NCBI GenBank assembly: GCA_027008885.1
Contig: JALVDQ010000196.1
Coordinates: forward strand, 1-11,451
Length of the DNA: 11,451 bases
Direction: 5' to 3'
Origin: Thiotrichaceae bacterium
Lineage (GTDB): Bacteria > Pseudomonadota > Gammaproteobacteria > Thiotrichales > Thiotrichaceae
This document shows, piece by piece, positions 1 to 6,792 of the stretch (its first letter is position 1; each line of letters starts with the position of its first letter). The translations under genes and the position numbers were made by a program. The notes under the pieces were generated by a model. It saw only the letters and a program-made list of their open reading frames with translations. It did not search any database and was not told where the DNA came from.

Positions 1-73
1 TCACCAGTTCAAAAACCTGTCCAGCACCTAAATATGTTGTTCGTTTAGGTGCTGGATCCGATCAGTTGTACCC
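1..73 (-). repeat. Degenerate CRISPR repeat split by a hairpin insertion
   Basis: Bases 57-73 match the right 17 bases of the repeat with one difference. Bases 1-24, read on the minus strand, align to the other part of the repeat, including an exact TTTTTGAAC, at roughly 19 of 25 positions with one gap. Between the two parts sits a perfect hairpin (20-56). The simplest reading is one distal repeat interrupted by a 37-base hairpin. That 1-24 descends from the repeat is an inference from a short alignment. Confidence 0.55.
10..56 (-). terminator. Candidate intrinsic terminator at the distal end of the array
   Basis: A perfect 13-bp stem pairs 20-32 (TCCAGCACCTAAA) with 44-56 around an 11-nt loop. 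Read on the minus strand, the direction inferred for the array, the stem is followed by CAGG and then five T. The T run is the one that normally lies inside the CRISPR repeat. The four-base gap before the T run makes it a non-ideal terminator. Confidence 0.4.
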
Positions 74-287
74 ACTTTAACAATCTTACGGCAGACAGAT
101 TTTACAAGTTTTCATCCCGTTCAAAAATCCGGTCAGTTGTACCCCTATTACTACCAACACCAGAATGCCAAGTTAAGGGAGTTTTCATCCCGTTCAAAAA
201 TCCGGTCAGTTGTACCCACAAGTAACACCAAACCCGTTGTTGACGTGCTGGTTTTCATCCCGTTCAAAAATCCGGTCAGTTGTACCC
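37..287 (-). CRISPR. Short CRISPR array, three spacers, no cas genes in view
   Basis: Three identical 37-bp repeats lie at 108-144, 181-217 and 251-287. A fourth copy at 37-73 keeps only its right 17 bases, with one mismatch. The spacers are 74-107 (34 bp), 145-180 (36 bp) and 218-250 (33 bp) and share no sequence. Identical repeats with unique, near-constant spacers are the CRISPR signature. The minus-strand repeat ends in GGGATGAAAAC, resembling the ATTGAAAC-type 3' handle of many type I and III repeats. Together with the decayed copy on the left and the AT-rich flank on the right (about 300-330), this suggests minus-strand transcription with the leader to the right. Subtype cannot be assigned without cas genes. 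The array could be an orphan or could belong to a locus left of the window. Confidence 0.88.
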
Positions 288-455
288 TCTAGCTCTGTAT
301 CTTACTGATTTAAAAAAGATAAAATAGCTGTTTGCGGCACAGTATGCTCATTCCTGTCACCAAGTCTTCTTCAACACCATAAAAAGGTACTTTTTCCCTT
401 AAAAATCAACGATCTGCACACTTTCTTGTGGTTTTTCGGCGCGTTTTTCGTTTTT

Positions 456-686
456 TCAATAACTTGGCTCTGTTATTGCAGGCATAGCCTCAGGTTTAAA
501 AAACTGTGCCGCAATGGTTTCAAAGTTACTTGCATAAAACATTTTAACGCTTTGAATTTCAAGAGGTCTGCGATTATATCGTACTGTTTTTTTATTGCAA
601 TAAATATTTTGGGTTGCTACCCATCCATATCCATCCCCCCTTTTTTTACATATTTTTTGCGTAGTCTGTGTTGAGGAACGAAACAC
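456..686 (-). pseudogene. Possible small ORF or gene remnant, unknown
   Basis: This is an open frame of 76 codons. The C-terminal half, from about residue 34 (KTVRYNRRPLEIQSVKMFYA) to the stop, has the mixed composition of a real protein, while the opposite frame is Cys- and Phe-rich like a shadow. The first ~25 codons lie in dispersed-repeat sequence (616-660 and the start of the copy at 667), so the ATG at 686 is unlikely to be an original start. No family is recognised. It may be the tail of a gene whose 5' end was overwritten by the repeat, a short gene with an internal start, or a chance frame. Confidence 0.25.
616..660. repeat. Partial (tail-end) copy of the ~140-bp dispersed repeat
   Basis: The order GCTACCCATCC, CCATCCCCCC, T run, CATATTTTTTGC matches the tail of the full copies that end at 807 and 1771, with about 10 extra bases near 625. 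It lies 6 bp before the full copy at 667, so the two form a head-to-tail tandem. Confidence 0.6.
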
Positions 687-807
687 GGGTTGTACGGTAG
701 CATCTTCATCCCCGTATTCCGCAAAGCTTCATACGGGCTACTTTCCTCTTTCTTCTGTCTTCTGTCTTCTGCCCCACCCATCCCCCCTGTTTTTCACATA
801 TTTTTGC
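667..807. repeat. ~140-bp dispersed repeat, copy 1 (REP-like hairpin plus 7-bp tandem units)
   Basis: Nearly identical to 1633-1771, at an offset of 966 bp until a short indel near 772. Its parts in order are: a short inverted pair GTGTT/AACAC (668-672 and 682-686); a REP-like hairpin CCCGTAT (711-717) with ATACGGG (731-737); four 7-bp units of TCYTCTK type (744-771); and a tail CCCATCCCCCCTG with AT-rich bases. The hairpin resembles the CCCGxAT...ATxCGGG intergenic repeats seen in many proteobacteria. No ORF of note is inside. Confidence 0.85.
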
Positions 808-885
808 CTGGGAGTCTGGCAACTTATCAGTCAAAAACGTGTCCTTAGAAAATAAGGAAAAAACATACCGGAAAGTACAAGAGCC

Positions 886-1557
886 ATGAGATATCTTCAA
901 TATTTGTTGACAAGCATTTGTTTTTTATTGCTGCCCCTGCAGGTTGGCGTTGCAAAGTCCAGTCCTTCTTTGCATTATGTGAGTTTTACAGCAGATGAGT
1001 TAAAAAATATTCAGGGACATTATTCCACTATTTATGGTTATCTTTATATTCGTGTCAGGGGGCAGAATGTCAGTACGCAATACGATGGCAAATATATTCA
1101 ATTAGTAAAAAAATCAAATGGGCATTTTTACCCGCGTTACAGGTTTCTCTGGATATTCCCGATTCAGATCGGCAATATGTCATTTACCTTAAAGAAAATG
1201 CCCAAAGGGAAAACACAGATTATTATGCATCAAAACGGCAAAAAAAGGATTGTTGCCCAAAGGTTTTTTGCCAAACCGGTTCCGGTTGCCTGGAAGAAGC
1301 GTTTGGGAATCTATAAAGCCTCTCAATTAAAGGGAAAAACAGATATTAAAAAAATCAGGTTAGCCATACAAAATGGTGTTCTGGTGGCGTTTAGTAATAA
1401 CCTCAATAGCCCCTATCCGTTAATTGCGGATTCAAACTGGCAACTCACCTCGCCAAGCGCAGGACATAACAACAAGCGTACAATAAAAATTTCATTGCGT
1501 AAAAATGACATTATACTGGCGTTTGAACAAAATAAATTGCTTCTGCAAAAACAATAA
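886..1557 (+). CDS. Secreted protein of unknown function (223 aa)
   Basis: I do not recognise this family. Residues 1-23 form a Sec-type signal peptide with a hydrophobic core (LLTSICFLLLPLQVG) and a likely cut after GVA, so the product is probably periplasmic or secreted. There is no lipobox Cys. The mature part is basic and rich in short alternating hydrophobic strands, suggesting a beta-sheet fold. Two stretches look like weak internal copies: one from about residue 40 (IQGHYSTIYG) and one from about 138 (LGIYKASQL), each followed by strands and a Pro/Tyr-rich turn. That pattern recalls the small beta domains found at the C-terminus of some serine beta-lactamase-like proteins, but this is only an impression of fold. 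The ATG at 886 has no clear Shine-Dalgarno. The gene stands alone between two copies of a dispersed repeat, next to a CRISPR array and convergent with comEC. Confidence 0.7.
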   Translation: MRYLQYLLTSICFLLLPLQVGVAKSSPSLHYVSFTADELKNIQGHYSTIYGYLYIRVRGQNVSTQYDGKYIQLVKKSNGHFYPRYRFLWIFPIQIGNMSFTLKKMPKGKTQIIMHQNGKKRIVAQRFFAKPVPVAWKKRLGIYKASQLKGKTDIKKIRLAIQNGVLVAFSNNLNSPYPLIADSNWQLTSPSAGHNNKRTIKISLRKNDIILAFEQNKLLLQKQ

Positions 1558-1580
1558 AGAGCCTACTGCGGAGCAGCTAA

Positions 1581-1633
1581 ACTATGCTCCTTCTGCAATG
1601 CCTTGAATATCAAAAAACAGGAAACGAAATTTT
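1581..1633. repeat. Right half of a MITE-like repeat (second copy at 8685-8737)
   Basis: These 53 bases match 8685-8737 closely, with an identical stretch from CCTTGAATATC through CAGGAAACGAAATTTT. Just upstream, GGAGCA (1570-1575) pairs with TGCTCC (1585-1590), corresponding to the centre of the longer palindrome. The right end abuts the start of the ~140-bp repeat at 1633, so the two families are joined end to end. Confidence 0.7.
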
Positions 1634-1771
1634 GTGTTGAGGAACAAAACACGGGTTGTACGGTAGCATCTTCATCCCCGTATTCCGCAAAGCTTCATAC
1701 GGGCTACTTTCCTCTGTCTTCTGTCCTCTGTCTTCTGCTACCCATCCCCCCTGTTTTTGATATATTTTAGC
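1633..1771. repeat. ~140-bp dispersed repeat, copy 2, overlapping the comEC stop
   Basis: Second full copy of 667-807: REP-like hairpin at 1677-1683 and 1697-1703, four TCYTCTG heptamers at 1710-1737, and the CCCATCCCCCCTG tail. The last bases include the comEC stop codon (1767-1769), so the repeat boundary coincides with the gene end. With the 53-bp element before it, it fills nearly all of the 209 bp between the secreted-protein gene and comEC. Confidence 0.85.
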
Positions 1772-4109
1772 GATTCCAGAATCTACGCTGCGCTATTCGG
1801 TAACGATTTGTTTTGAGGCTATTTTGTTTGCCAGAAAAAAAGATTTCTATTTCTCCGGCATGAATCGTGTCCAGTATTTGAATAGCATGTGTGGCATAGC
1901 GTTTAATGATTTTTTCTCCCGGATGTCCAAAGCGGTTACGATAACCCGCAGAAACCACGGCAAGTGCAGGAGAAACCGTGTCTAAAAATATGTCGCTGGA
2001 TGAGGTTTTACTGCCATGGTGAGGCACCATAATGACTTCACTTTTGATTTTATCCTGATATTTCTGGCTCAGTAATGTTTCTGCCTTGCGCTGAATATCG
2101 CCTGTTAACAGGAGTGAATGAAGAGCATTGGATACACGCAATACACAGGAGCGGTTATTTTTGTTTAAATGTGTATCTGAATCCGGGTCTGGCCAAAGCA
2201 TTTCAAATGTGACTCCGTCCCATTGCCATTTCTGACCAGCAACGCAGGCTGTTACGCTTGTCTCGTCCAGTATTTGTGTGTCACTGCTTAATATGTTTTT
2301 TATGCCATATTGATTGATAATTGCTTTGGCGCCACCCCGATGGTCAAGGTTGTTATGTGAAAGTATCAGCATATCAACCTTCTTTACCCCCTTGAATCTT
2401 AAGTAAGGGATAACAACCAGTTTGCCAATATCAAAATTTGGGCTGAGTCGGGTTCCGGTGTCGTAGACCAGAGTGTGGTTTGCCGTGTGAATCACCGCTG
2501 CGCTTCCCTGCCCTACATCCAGTAATGAAAAACTGAAATCATCCTGCTGAAGTTTTTCTCCCGTATATAAAAATGCGGGCAGCAACAAGATAAAACCGAG
2601 CCAGCGGGCAGGAAATCCTTTTGGCAATATAATGACCATGATTCCAGAGATTGCCAGAAGCAGGTAAGAAAATGGCAAACTCGCAGACATGACGGTTGAA
2701 AATGGTAATTTGCTGAGTAATTCAAGATACTCAAACAAAAAATGGATTGCCGTACTGGAAACATCAAATAAAGCACTTGAGATATAATCTGAAACGGCTA
2801 AAAAAATCACAGCAAGCAGGCTAACAGGCACAACCAGTACAGATACCCAGGGGATTGCAACAAGGTTGGCAAGCGGAGCCGACAAGGAACCCTGGGAAAA
2901 GAATAAAAGGGTTAAGGGCAACATTCCCAGTGACAGGACAAGTTGCAGTGTGAGCACATGAAAGCGTGGTTTGCTGATTTGTCTTTTTAGAATCAGCAGA
3001 ATAAGAGCCACTGCCGAAAAGGATAGCCAGAAGCTGATGCTCATGGCTGCCAGTGGATCAAATAATAAAACAAGCATTAATGCCGTAGCCAGAATAGCTG
3101 AATTATTATAATTTTTGCGACTTGCCACTCCAATCATTACTACAATAACCATTAACAGCGCGCGCTGTGTTGGCAGGCTGAAACCCGCGAGTAAAGCATA
3201 CGCAGTCGCAAGCAGAACACTTGCGATTCCGGCGGCAATTTGTAGCGGGATTTTCTCATTTAGCCGCGGAAATATACGCCAAATCAGCATTACCGGAAAA
3301 AACGCAAATCCGGCAATAACCGCAATATGCAAGCCCGAGATTGCAATCAGGTGGCTGGTACCTGTTTTTTGCAATAGCTGCCACTGCGTTTCGTCAAGTC
3401 TGTTTCTGAGAGCCACGGTAAGCGCGCTTAAGACCGCCGCAGAAGCTTTATCTTTGACTTGCTGCTGGATTTTCCGGTTTATTGTTTCGCGCAAGCTGTT
3501 TACAGAGTAGCTGTTTAGCCACTTTTGGGGCGATTGAAGTCTGTGGTTTCCCTGCCATTTTCGGACATAGCCTGTTGCCACAATCCGCTGGCTAAATAAC
3601 CATTTTTCATAATCAAATCCACCAGGATTGATAAAACCTGAAGGACGCTTTAGCCTTACTTTTAATTGCCAGTATTGATCCGCATGTATTTCCTTAACTG
3701 CCTGAAACCAGCCGAGTCGAACCACACCGCTTAAATTTATTTTTTCTGAGGTTTCGGCAAGAAACGCCTGCTCTATTTTGAATCTGAAACGAACGCCGTC
3801 TTGCCTGTCGTCGGGTATATCTTTAATTTTTCCCTGTAAAATTATATCCTTTCCTTCAAGTTTTTTTGCCAGGGTGTTATTAAGCTGGGTCTCTGCTGTC
3901 AGTGTTGCAAGCAGAAAACCAGACAGCAGGGCAAAAAAAACAGGCAGCAGTTTTTTTAATTTGGGATGCTTCCTTGCCAAAAGAAACAATAAAAGAATAA
4001 GAATAAAACCACTTGCAGCAATCACTATCAAAGCAGAAGCAGATGGCAAGCTTGCGAATAATTGTATAAATACTGTGCCAATCAGGAAAAATAATGAAAA
4101 AATGCGCAT
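1767..4109 (-). CDS. comEC: DNA internalization competence protein ComEC/Rec2 (780 aa)
   Basis: Inner-membrane channel that takes one DNA strand into the cytoplasm during natural transformation. The N-terminus has three membrane segments (about 1-72), then the DUF4131 OB-like domain, including the typical PSGFINPGGFDYEKWL at 156-171. The Competence domain with many membrane helices follows (about 220-500), marked by SHLIAISGLHIAVIAG at 252-267. The C-terminal metallo-beta-lactamase-like domain starts at about 525 (LLDVGQGSAAVIH) and keeps LLTGD (667-671), PHHGS (696-700) and FGHP (727-730). Full family length. Odd point: the metal motif reads SHNNLDH (584-590), with Asn587 where the family has His or Asp. 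The start is the first ATG of the frame, and the first membrane helix follows at once. It is divergent from the DUF2062 gene. Its stop lies in a dispersed repeat. Confidence 0.95.
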   Translation of the reverse strand: MRIFSLFFLIGTVFIQLFASLPSASALIVIAASGFILILLLFLLARKHPKLKKLLPVFFALLSGFLLATLTAETQLNNTLAKKLEGKDIILQGKIKDIPDDRQDGVRFRFKIEQAFLAETSEKINLSGVVRLGWFQAVKEIHADQYWQLKVRLKRPSGFINPGGFDYEKWLFSQRIVATGYVRKWQGNHRLQSPQKWLNSYSVNSLRETINRKIQQQVKDKASAAVLSALTVALRNRLDETQWQLLQKTGTSHLIAISGLHIAVIAGFAFFPVMLIWRIFPRLNEKIPLQIAAGIASVLLATAYALLAGFSLPTQRALLMVIVVMIGVASRKNYNNSAILATALMLVLLFDPLAAMSISFWLSFSAVALILLILKRQISKPRFHVLTLQLVLSLGMLPLTLLFFSQGSLSAPLANLVAIPWVSVLVVPVSLLAVIFLAVSDYISSALFDVSSTAIHFLFEYLELLSKLPFSTVMSASLPFSYLLLAISGIMVIILPKGFPARWLGFILLLPAFLYTGEKLQQDDFSFSLLDVGQGSAAVIHTANHTLVYDTGTRLSPNFDIGKLVVIPYLRFKGVKKVDMLILSHNNLDHRGGAKAIINQYGIKNILSSDTQILDETSVTACVAGQKWQWDGVTFEMLWPDPDSDTHLNKNNRSCVLRVSNALHSLLLTGDIQRKAETLLSQKYQDKIKSEVIMVPHHGSKTSSSDIFLDTVSPALAVVSAGYRNRFGHPGEKIIKRYATHAIQILDTIHAGEIEIFFSGKQNSLKTNRYRIAQRRFWNR

Positions 4110-4207
4110 CTGTAAGTTTTTTCCAACATTTGCAGATATAATAAGAACATAATGACCCAGGAGCTGTCTGAGAGAACTCAGTCGAGGATCTCTATAGTGT
4201 CGCCGCT

Positions 4208-4807
4208 ATGCCACGTAAATTTCTAAAAAAATATTCTCCCAGTCCTCAAACGATAAGGAATAACAAGTCCCTGTCGTTTCTCGGCGAGAGCATCCATCGT
4301 CCCTGTTTATGGCATATGAACCGCAACTCGGTTGCGCGTGCATTCGCCATTGGGCTGTTTTGTGCGTGGTTACCCATGCCTTTGCAAACCGTCATTGCCG
4401 CCTTGCTGGCTATCTATTATCGCGCGCATTTGCCGCTTTCAGTCGCTCTGGTTTTTCTTACCAATCCGGTCACTATACCGCCAATGTTTTACTTTGCCTA
4501 CAAGCTGGGAAGCATGATATTGGGGCTTGATCCGCAAACTGTGCCGATGGATCTGGGCTGGGAATGGTTTACAACAACCCTGGGAGAAATCTGGAAGCCG
4601 TTGCTGTTTGGCTGCCTGATGCTGGGGATTATTTCTTCAGCAATAGGTTACTTTGCCATACATACGATCTGGAGACAAAGCATCAGACGCCGTTGGCGGG
4701 ACAGAAAAGAAGCGCGTGAAGCCCGCAAGGCAAAAAATGCCATGGTAAAAGAAATCAAGAAAGAGCTACAAAACGAACAGCATGAATCAAATACGCCAGC
4801 AGCGTAA
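4208..4807 (+). CDS. DUF2062 family inner-membrane protein (199 aa)
   Basis: Conserved membrane protein of unknown biochemical role. The N-terminus MPRKFLKKYSPSPQTIRN and the block LWHMNRNSVARAFAIGLFCA are typical of the DUF2062 family. They fix the start at 4208 although no Shine-Dalgarno is evident (TATAGT at 4193-4198 is so close that the leader would be very short). Hydrophobic segments lie at about 44-70, 75-105 (with the conserved TNPVTIPPMF) and 130-155. The C-terminus (156-192) is highly charged and Arg/Lys/Glu-rich, likely a cytoplasmic helix or short coiled coil. The gene is convergent with lolD, with only 15 bp between the stop codons, and divergent from comEC. Nearness to comEC and lol genes is a common gammaproteobacterial arrangement and does not by itself define a function. 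Confidence 0.9.
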   Translation: MPRKFLKKYSPSPQTIRNNKSLSFLGESIHRPCLWHMNRNSVARAFAIGLFCAWLPMPLQTVIAALLAIYYRAHLPLSVALVFLTNPVTIPPMFYFAYKLGSMILGLDPQTVPMDLGWEWFTTTLGEIWKPLLFGCLMLGIISSAIGYFAIHTIWRQSIRRRWRDRKEAREARKAKNAMVKEIKKELQNEQHESNTPAA

Positions 4808-4822
4808 TACATTGTTCAGGCT

Positions 4823-5506
4823 TTAGATTTCCTCCAGATGCCCGTCAATTAAGGTATAAATTTTATCCATTTTTTTGGCTAACTGCATATCATGTGTGAC
4901 GATAACAAAAGCAGTTTTCATTTCCTGATTCAGTTCCTGCATCAAGTCAAATATTTGCTGTGCGGTTTTGTGATCCAGATTGCCGGTGGGTTCATCTGCC
5001 AGCACTGCCTGCGGTTTTGTGACCAGGGCGCGTGCTATTGCCGCGCGCTGCCTTTCTCCGCCAGATAATTGCCCCGGCTTGTGATGAATGCGCTCTCCAA
5101 GCCCTACCTTGGTTAATATTTCTTGCGCCTGCGTTGCTGCTTCGGCAACCGCCAGACCTCGTATCAAAAGCGGCATGGCAATATTTTCGAGCGCGGTAAA
5201 TTCTGGCAATAAATGATGAAACTGGTAGATAAATCCAAGTGACTGATTACGCAGAATACCGCGTTCGGTGTCTGTGAGTTCAGCGACATCCTTATCCAGA
5301 ATCTGCACTTTTCCTTCTGAGGGCAAGTCAAGACCGCCCAAAATATGCAGCAGCGTACTCTTTCCACTGCCAGAACTGCCGACAATGGCTATTTTTTCTC
5401 CCGCGTGAATATCGAGCGTGACTCCCTTTAATACTTCAACGTCCAGTTTACCTTCAGTAAAACGTTTATAAATATCCTGACAGGAAATAATTGTGTTTGA
5501 ATTCAT
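4823..5506 (-). CDS. lolD: Lipoprotein-releasing ABC transporter ATPase LolD (227 aa)
   Basis: Cytoplasmic ATPase of LolCDE, which extracts mature outer-membrane lipoproteins from the inner membrane and hands them to the chaperone LolA. The ABC motifs are complete: Walker [10 protein letters not shown] (43-51), Q-loop Gln95 within [10 protein letters not shown] (94-103), a block typical of LolD, signature LSGGERQR (147-154), Walker B AVLADEP (167-173) and H-loop His205. Length is normal for LolD. It is the last gene of a three-gene operon, 11 bp after lolE with only a weak AAAGAAA-like ribosome site. MacB- and FtsE-type ATPases share the fold, but the adjacent permease pair and the FHHLLPEF block support LolD. 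Confidence 0.95.
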   Translation of the reverse strand: MNSNTIISCQDIYKRFTEGKLDVEVLKGVTLDIHAGEKIAIVGSSGSGKSTLLHILGGLDLPSEGKVQILDKDVAELTDTERGILRNQSLGFIYQFHHLLPEFTALENIAMPLLIRGLAVAEAATQAQEILTKVGLGERIHHKPGQLSGGERQRAAIARALVTKPQAVLADEPTGNLDHKTAQQIFDLMQELNQEMKTAFVIVTHDMQLAKKMDKIYTLIDGHLEEI

Positions 5507-5517
5507 ATTAAGTTTCT

Positions 5518-6792
5518 TTATTCATAGCGAAGAGCTTCAGCAGGCTGTACTTTTGAAGCTTTCCAGGCGGGAAAAAGGGTGGCAATGACAGCCAGTAAAA
5601 AGGCACTGATTGAAATCATAAAGACATCCATAAATTCAATTTTGGTATCTATTTCTGTAATGAAATGCACGTCCGATTTTAAAAAGTGTGTGTGTAGCAA
5701 GCCTTCAAGCCAGTGCACTACTTCAGACAGATTATAGGCAACCAGCAAACCAATGCTAACCCCGATCAGTATCCCGAGTATTCCCAAAATACAGCCCTGC
5801 ACAATAAAAATCCGCATGATTTGTCCGCTGGACATGCCAAGCGTTCTTAAAATCGCAATATCAGCCTGTTTTTCTGTGACCACCATAATCAGTGTTGAAA
5901 CCAGGTTAAATGCCGCCACAGCAACAATCAGTATCAAAACCAGAAAAAACATGCTTTTCTGAAGCTTGATTGCCTTGAAAATATTTGCCTGCTGGGTCGT
6001 CCAGTTTGTGAGCAGATAATCCCCTGTTGAATGTTTGGCAATTTCATCGGTGACTTCAGGTGCCTTGTACAAATCATCCAGTTGCACGCGCAAACCAGTC
6101 ACCTCTGCGGGCATTTCAAAAAGCTCTGCGGCATCATCAAAGTGTATATAGGCTGAGCCAGCGTCATACCATTGCATATCAACCTTAAAGGTAGCCACCA
6201 CGGTGAAATCCCTAAAAATCGGGAACATGCTTGCCACTCCCTGTGAAGCAGCATCTGCATTTTGGGTGTCATTTTGCGGGCTTAACAGGGTCACGGTTTC
6301 ACCAATTTTAACCCCTAAATTTTTCGCCAGTGTTTCGCCCAGAATAATGTTGTAAGCGCCAGATTTTAGTTTATTCAAACCAAGAGGATCTGAAATATAC
6401 TGGTTTATGGTGCCAATATCCTTTTCATAGTCTGGCAATACCGCTTCAAGAAGTGTTGCCTGAACCTTGTCAGCTTCCTTTAGCATGACCTGTTTTTCAA
6501 TAAAGGGAGCTGCTGCAACAACATGCTTTTCTTTTAATACCTGTTCACGACGCTGCTGCCATGCGGGCAATTTCCAGTCTGAATCGGTTACCGTAACGTG
6601 TGACAGCATTCCCAGAAAACGCTCACGCATTCCGCTTTCATAGCCATTCATCGCAGATAAAACTGTGATAAGAACGATAACACCCAGTGCAATGCCAATC
6701 ACCGACGCCAGTGAAATAAATGAAATAAAGTGATTATCCCGCTTGGCTCTGGTATAGCGTATTCCGATAAAAGCTGAAAGAGGCTGAAACAT
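5518..6792 (-). CDS. lolE: Lipoprotein-releasing permease, LolE-like subunit (424 aa)
   Basis: Second membrane subunit of LolCDE. Four membrane segments are visible: about 24-48, then a large periplasmic domain (about 50-275), then about 281-304, 327-353 and 388-408. The FtsX-type block [20 protein letters not shown] (296-315) is strongly conserved. The LolE assignment rests on [10 protein letters not shown] (369-378), close to the segment known in LolE, and on position beside a more LolC-like paralogue. The C-terminus QPAEALRYE is, however, shared with LolC proteins. The loop at 171-195, where LolC has its LolA-binding hook, is about eight residues longer than in the neighbour. Its ATG directly follows the lolC stop (TAAATG), with GAGG 9 nt upstream, so translation is probably coupled. 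Confidence 0.85.
   Translation of the reverse strand: MFQPLSAFIGIRYTRAKRDNHFISFISLASVIGIALGVIVLITVLSAMNGYESGMRERFLGMLSHVTVTDSDWKLPAWQQRREQVLKEKHVVAAAPFIEKQVMLKEADKVQATLLEAVLPDYEKDIGTINQYISDPLGLNKLKSGAYNIILGETLAKNLGVKIGETVTLLSPQNDTQNADAASQGVASMFPIFRDFTVVATFKVDMQWYDAGSAYIHFDDAAELFEMPAEVTGLRVQLDDLYKAPEVTDEIAKHSTGDYLLTNWTTQQANIFKAIKLQKSMFFLVLILIVAVAAFNLVSTLIMVVTEKQADIAILRTLGMSSGQIMRIFIVQGCILGILGILIGVSIGLLVAYNLSEVVHWLEGLLHTHFLKSDVHFITEIDTKIEFMDVFMISISAFLLAVIATLFPAWKASKVQPAEALRYE

Noticed and set aside
20..56. Hairpin as an insertion-sequence end or tracrRNA anti-repeat
   Set aside because: The arms do not match the CRISPR repeat in antisense, and there is no transposase or target duplication in view; a terminator-like hairpin fits better.
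426..674. Plus-strand ORF of 82 aa in the left intergenic region
   Set aside because: Phe/Cys-rich shadow of the minus-strand frame and of T-rich repeat DNA, with no ribosome site and no recognisable pattern.
842..858. TCCTTA/TAAGGA hairpin upstream of the secreted-protein gene as a terminator or regulator
   Set aside because: Only 6 bp, followed by A not T on the plus strand and by no T tract on the minus strand; too weak to call.
706..900. Minus-strand ORF of 64 aa over repeat copy 1
   Set aside because: Lies almost wholly in the dispersed repeat; its charged Lys/Arg/Glu run is the 7-bp tandem units translated. The other full copy does not keep the same frame as a gene.
3115..4152. Plus-strand ORFs of 131 and 124 aa within comEC
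   Set aside because: Antisense shadows of a well-supported 780-aa ComEC reading frame.
4168..4181. CTGAG/CTCAG inverted pair between comEC and the DUF2062 gene as an operator
   Set aside because: Five base pairs in a 98-bp divergent region are easily due to chance, with no known regulator motif.
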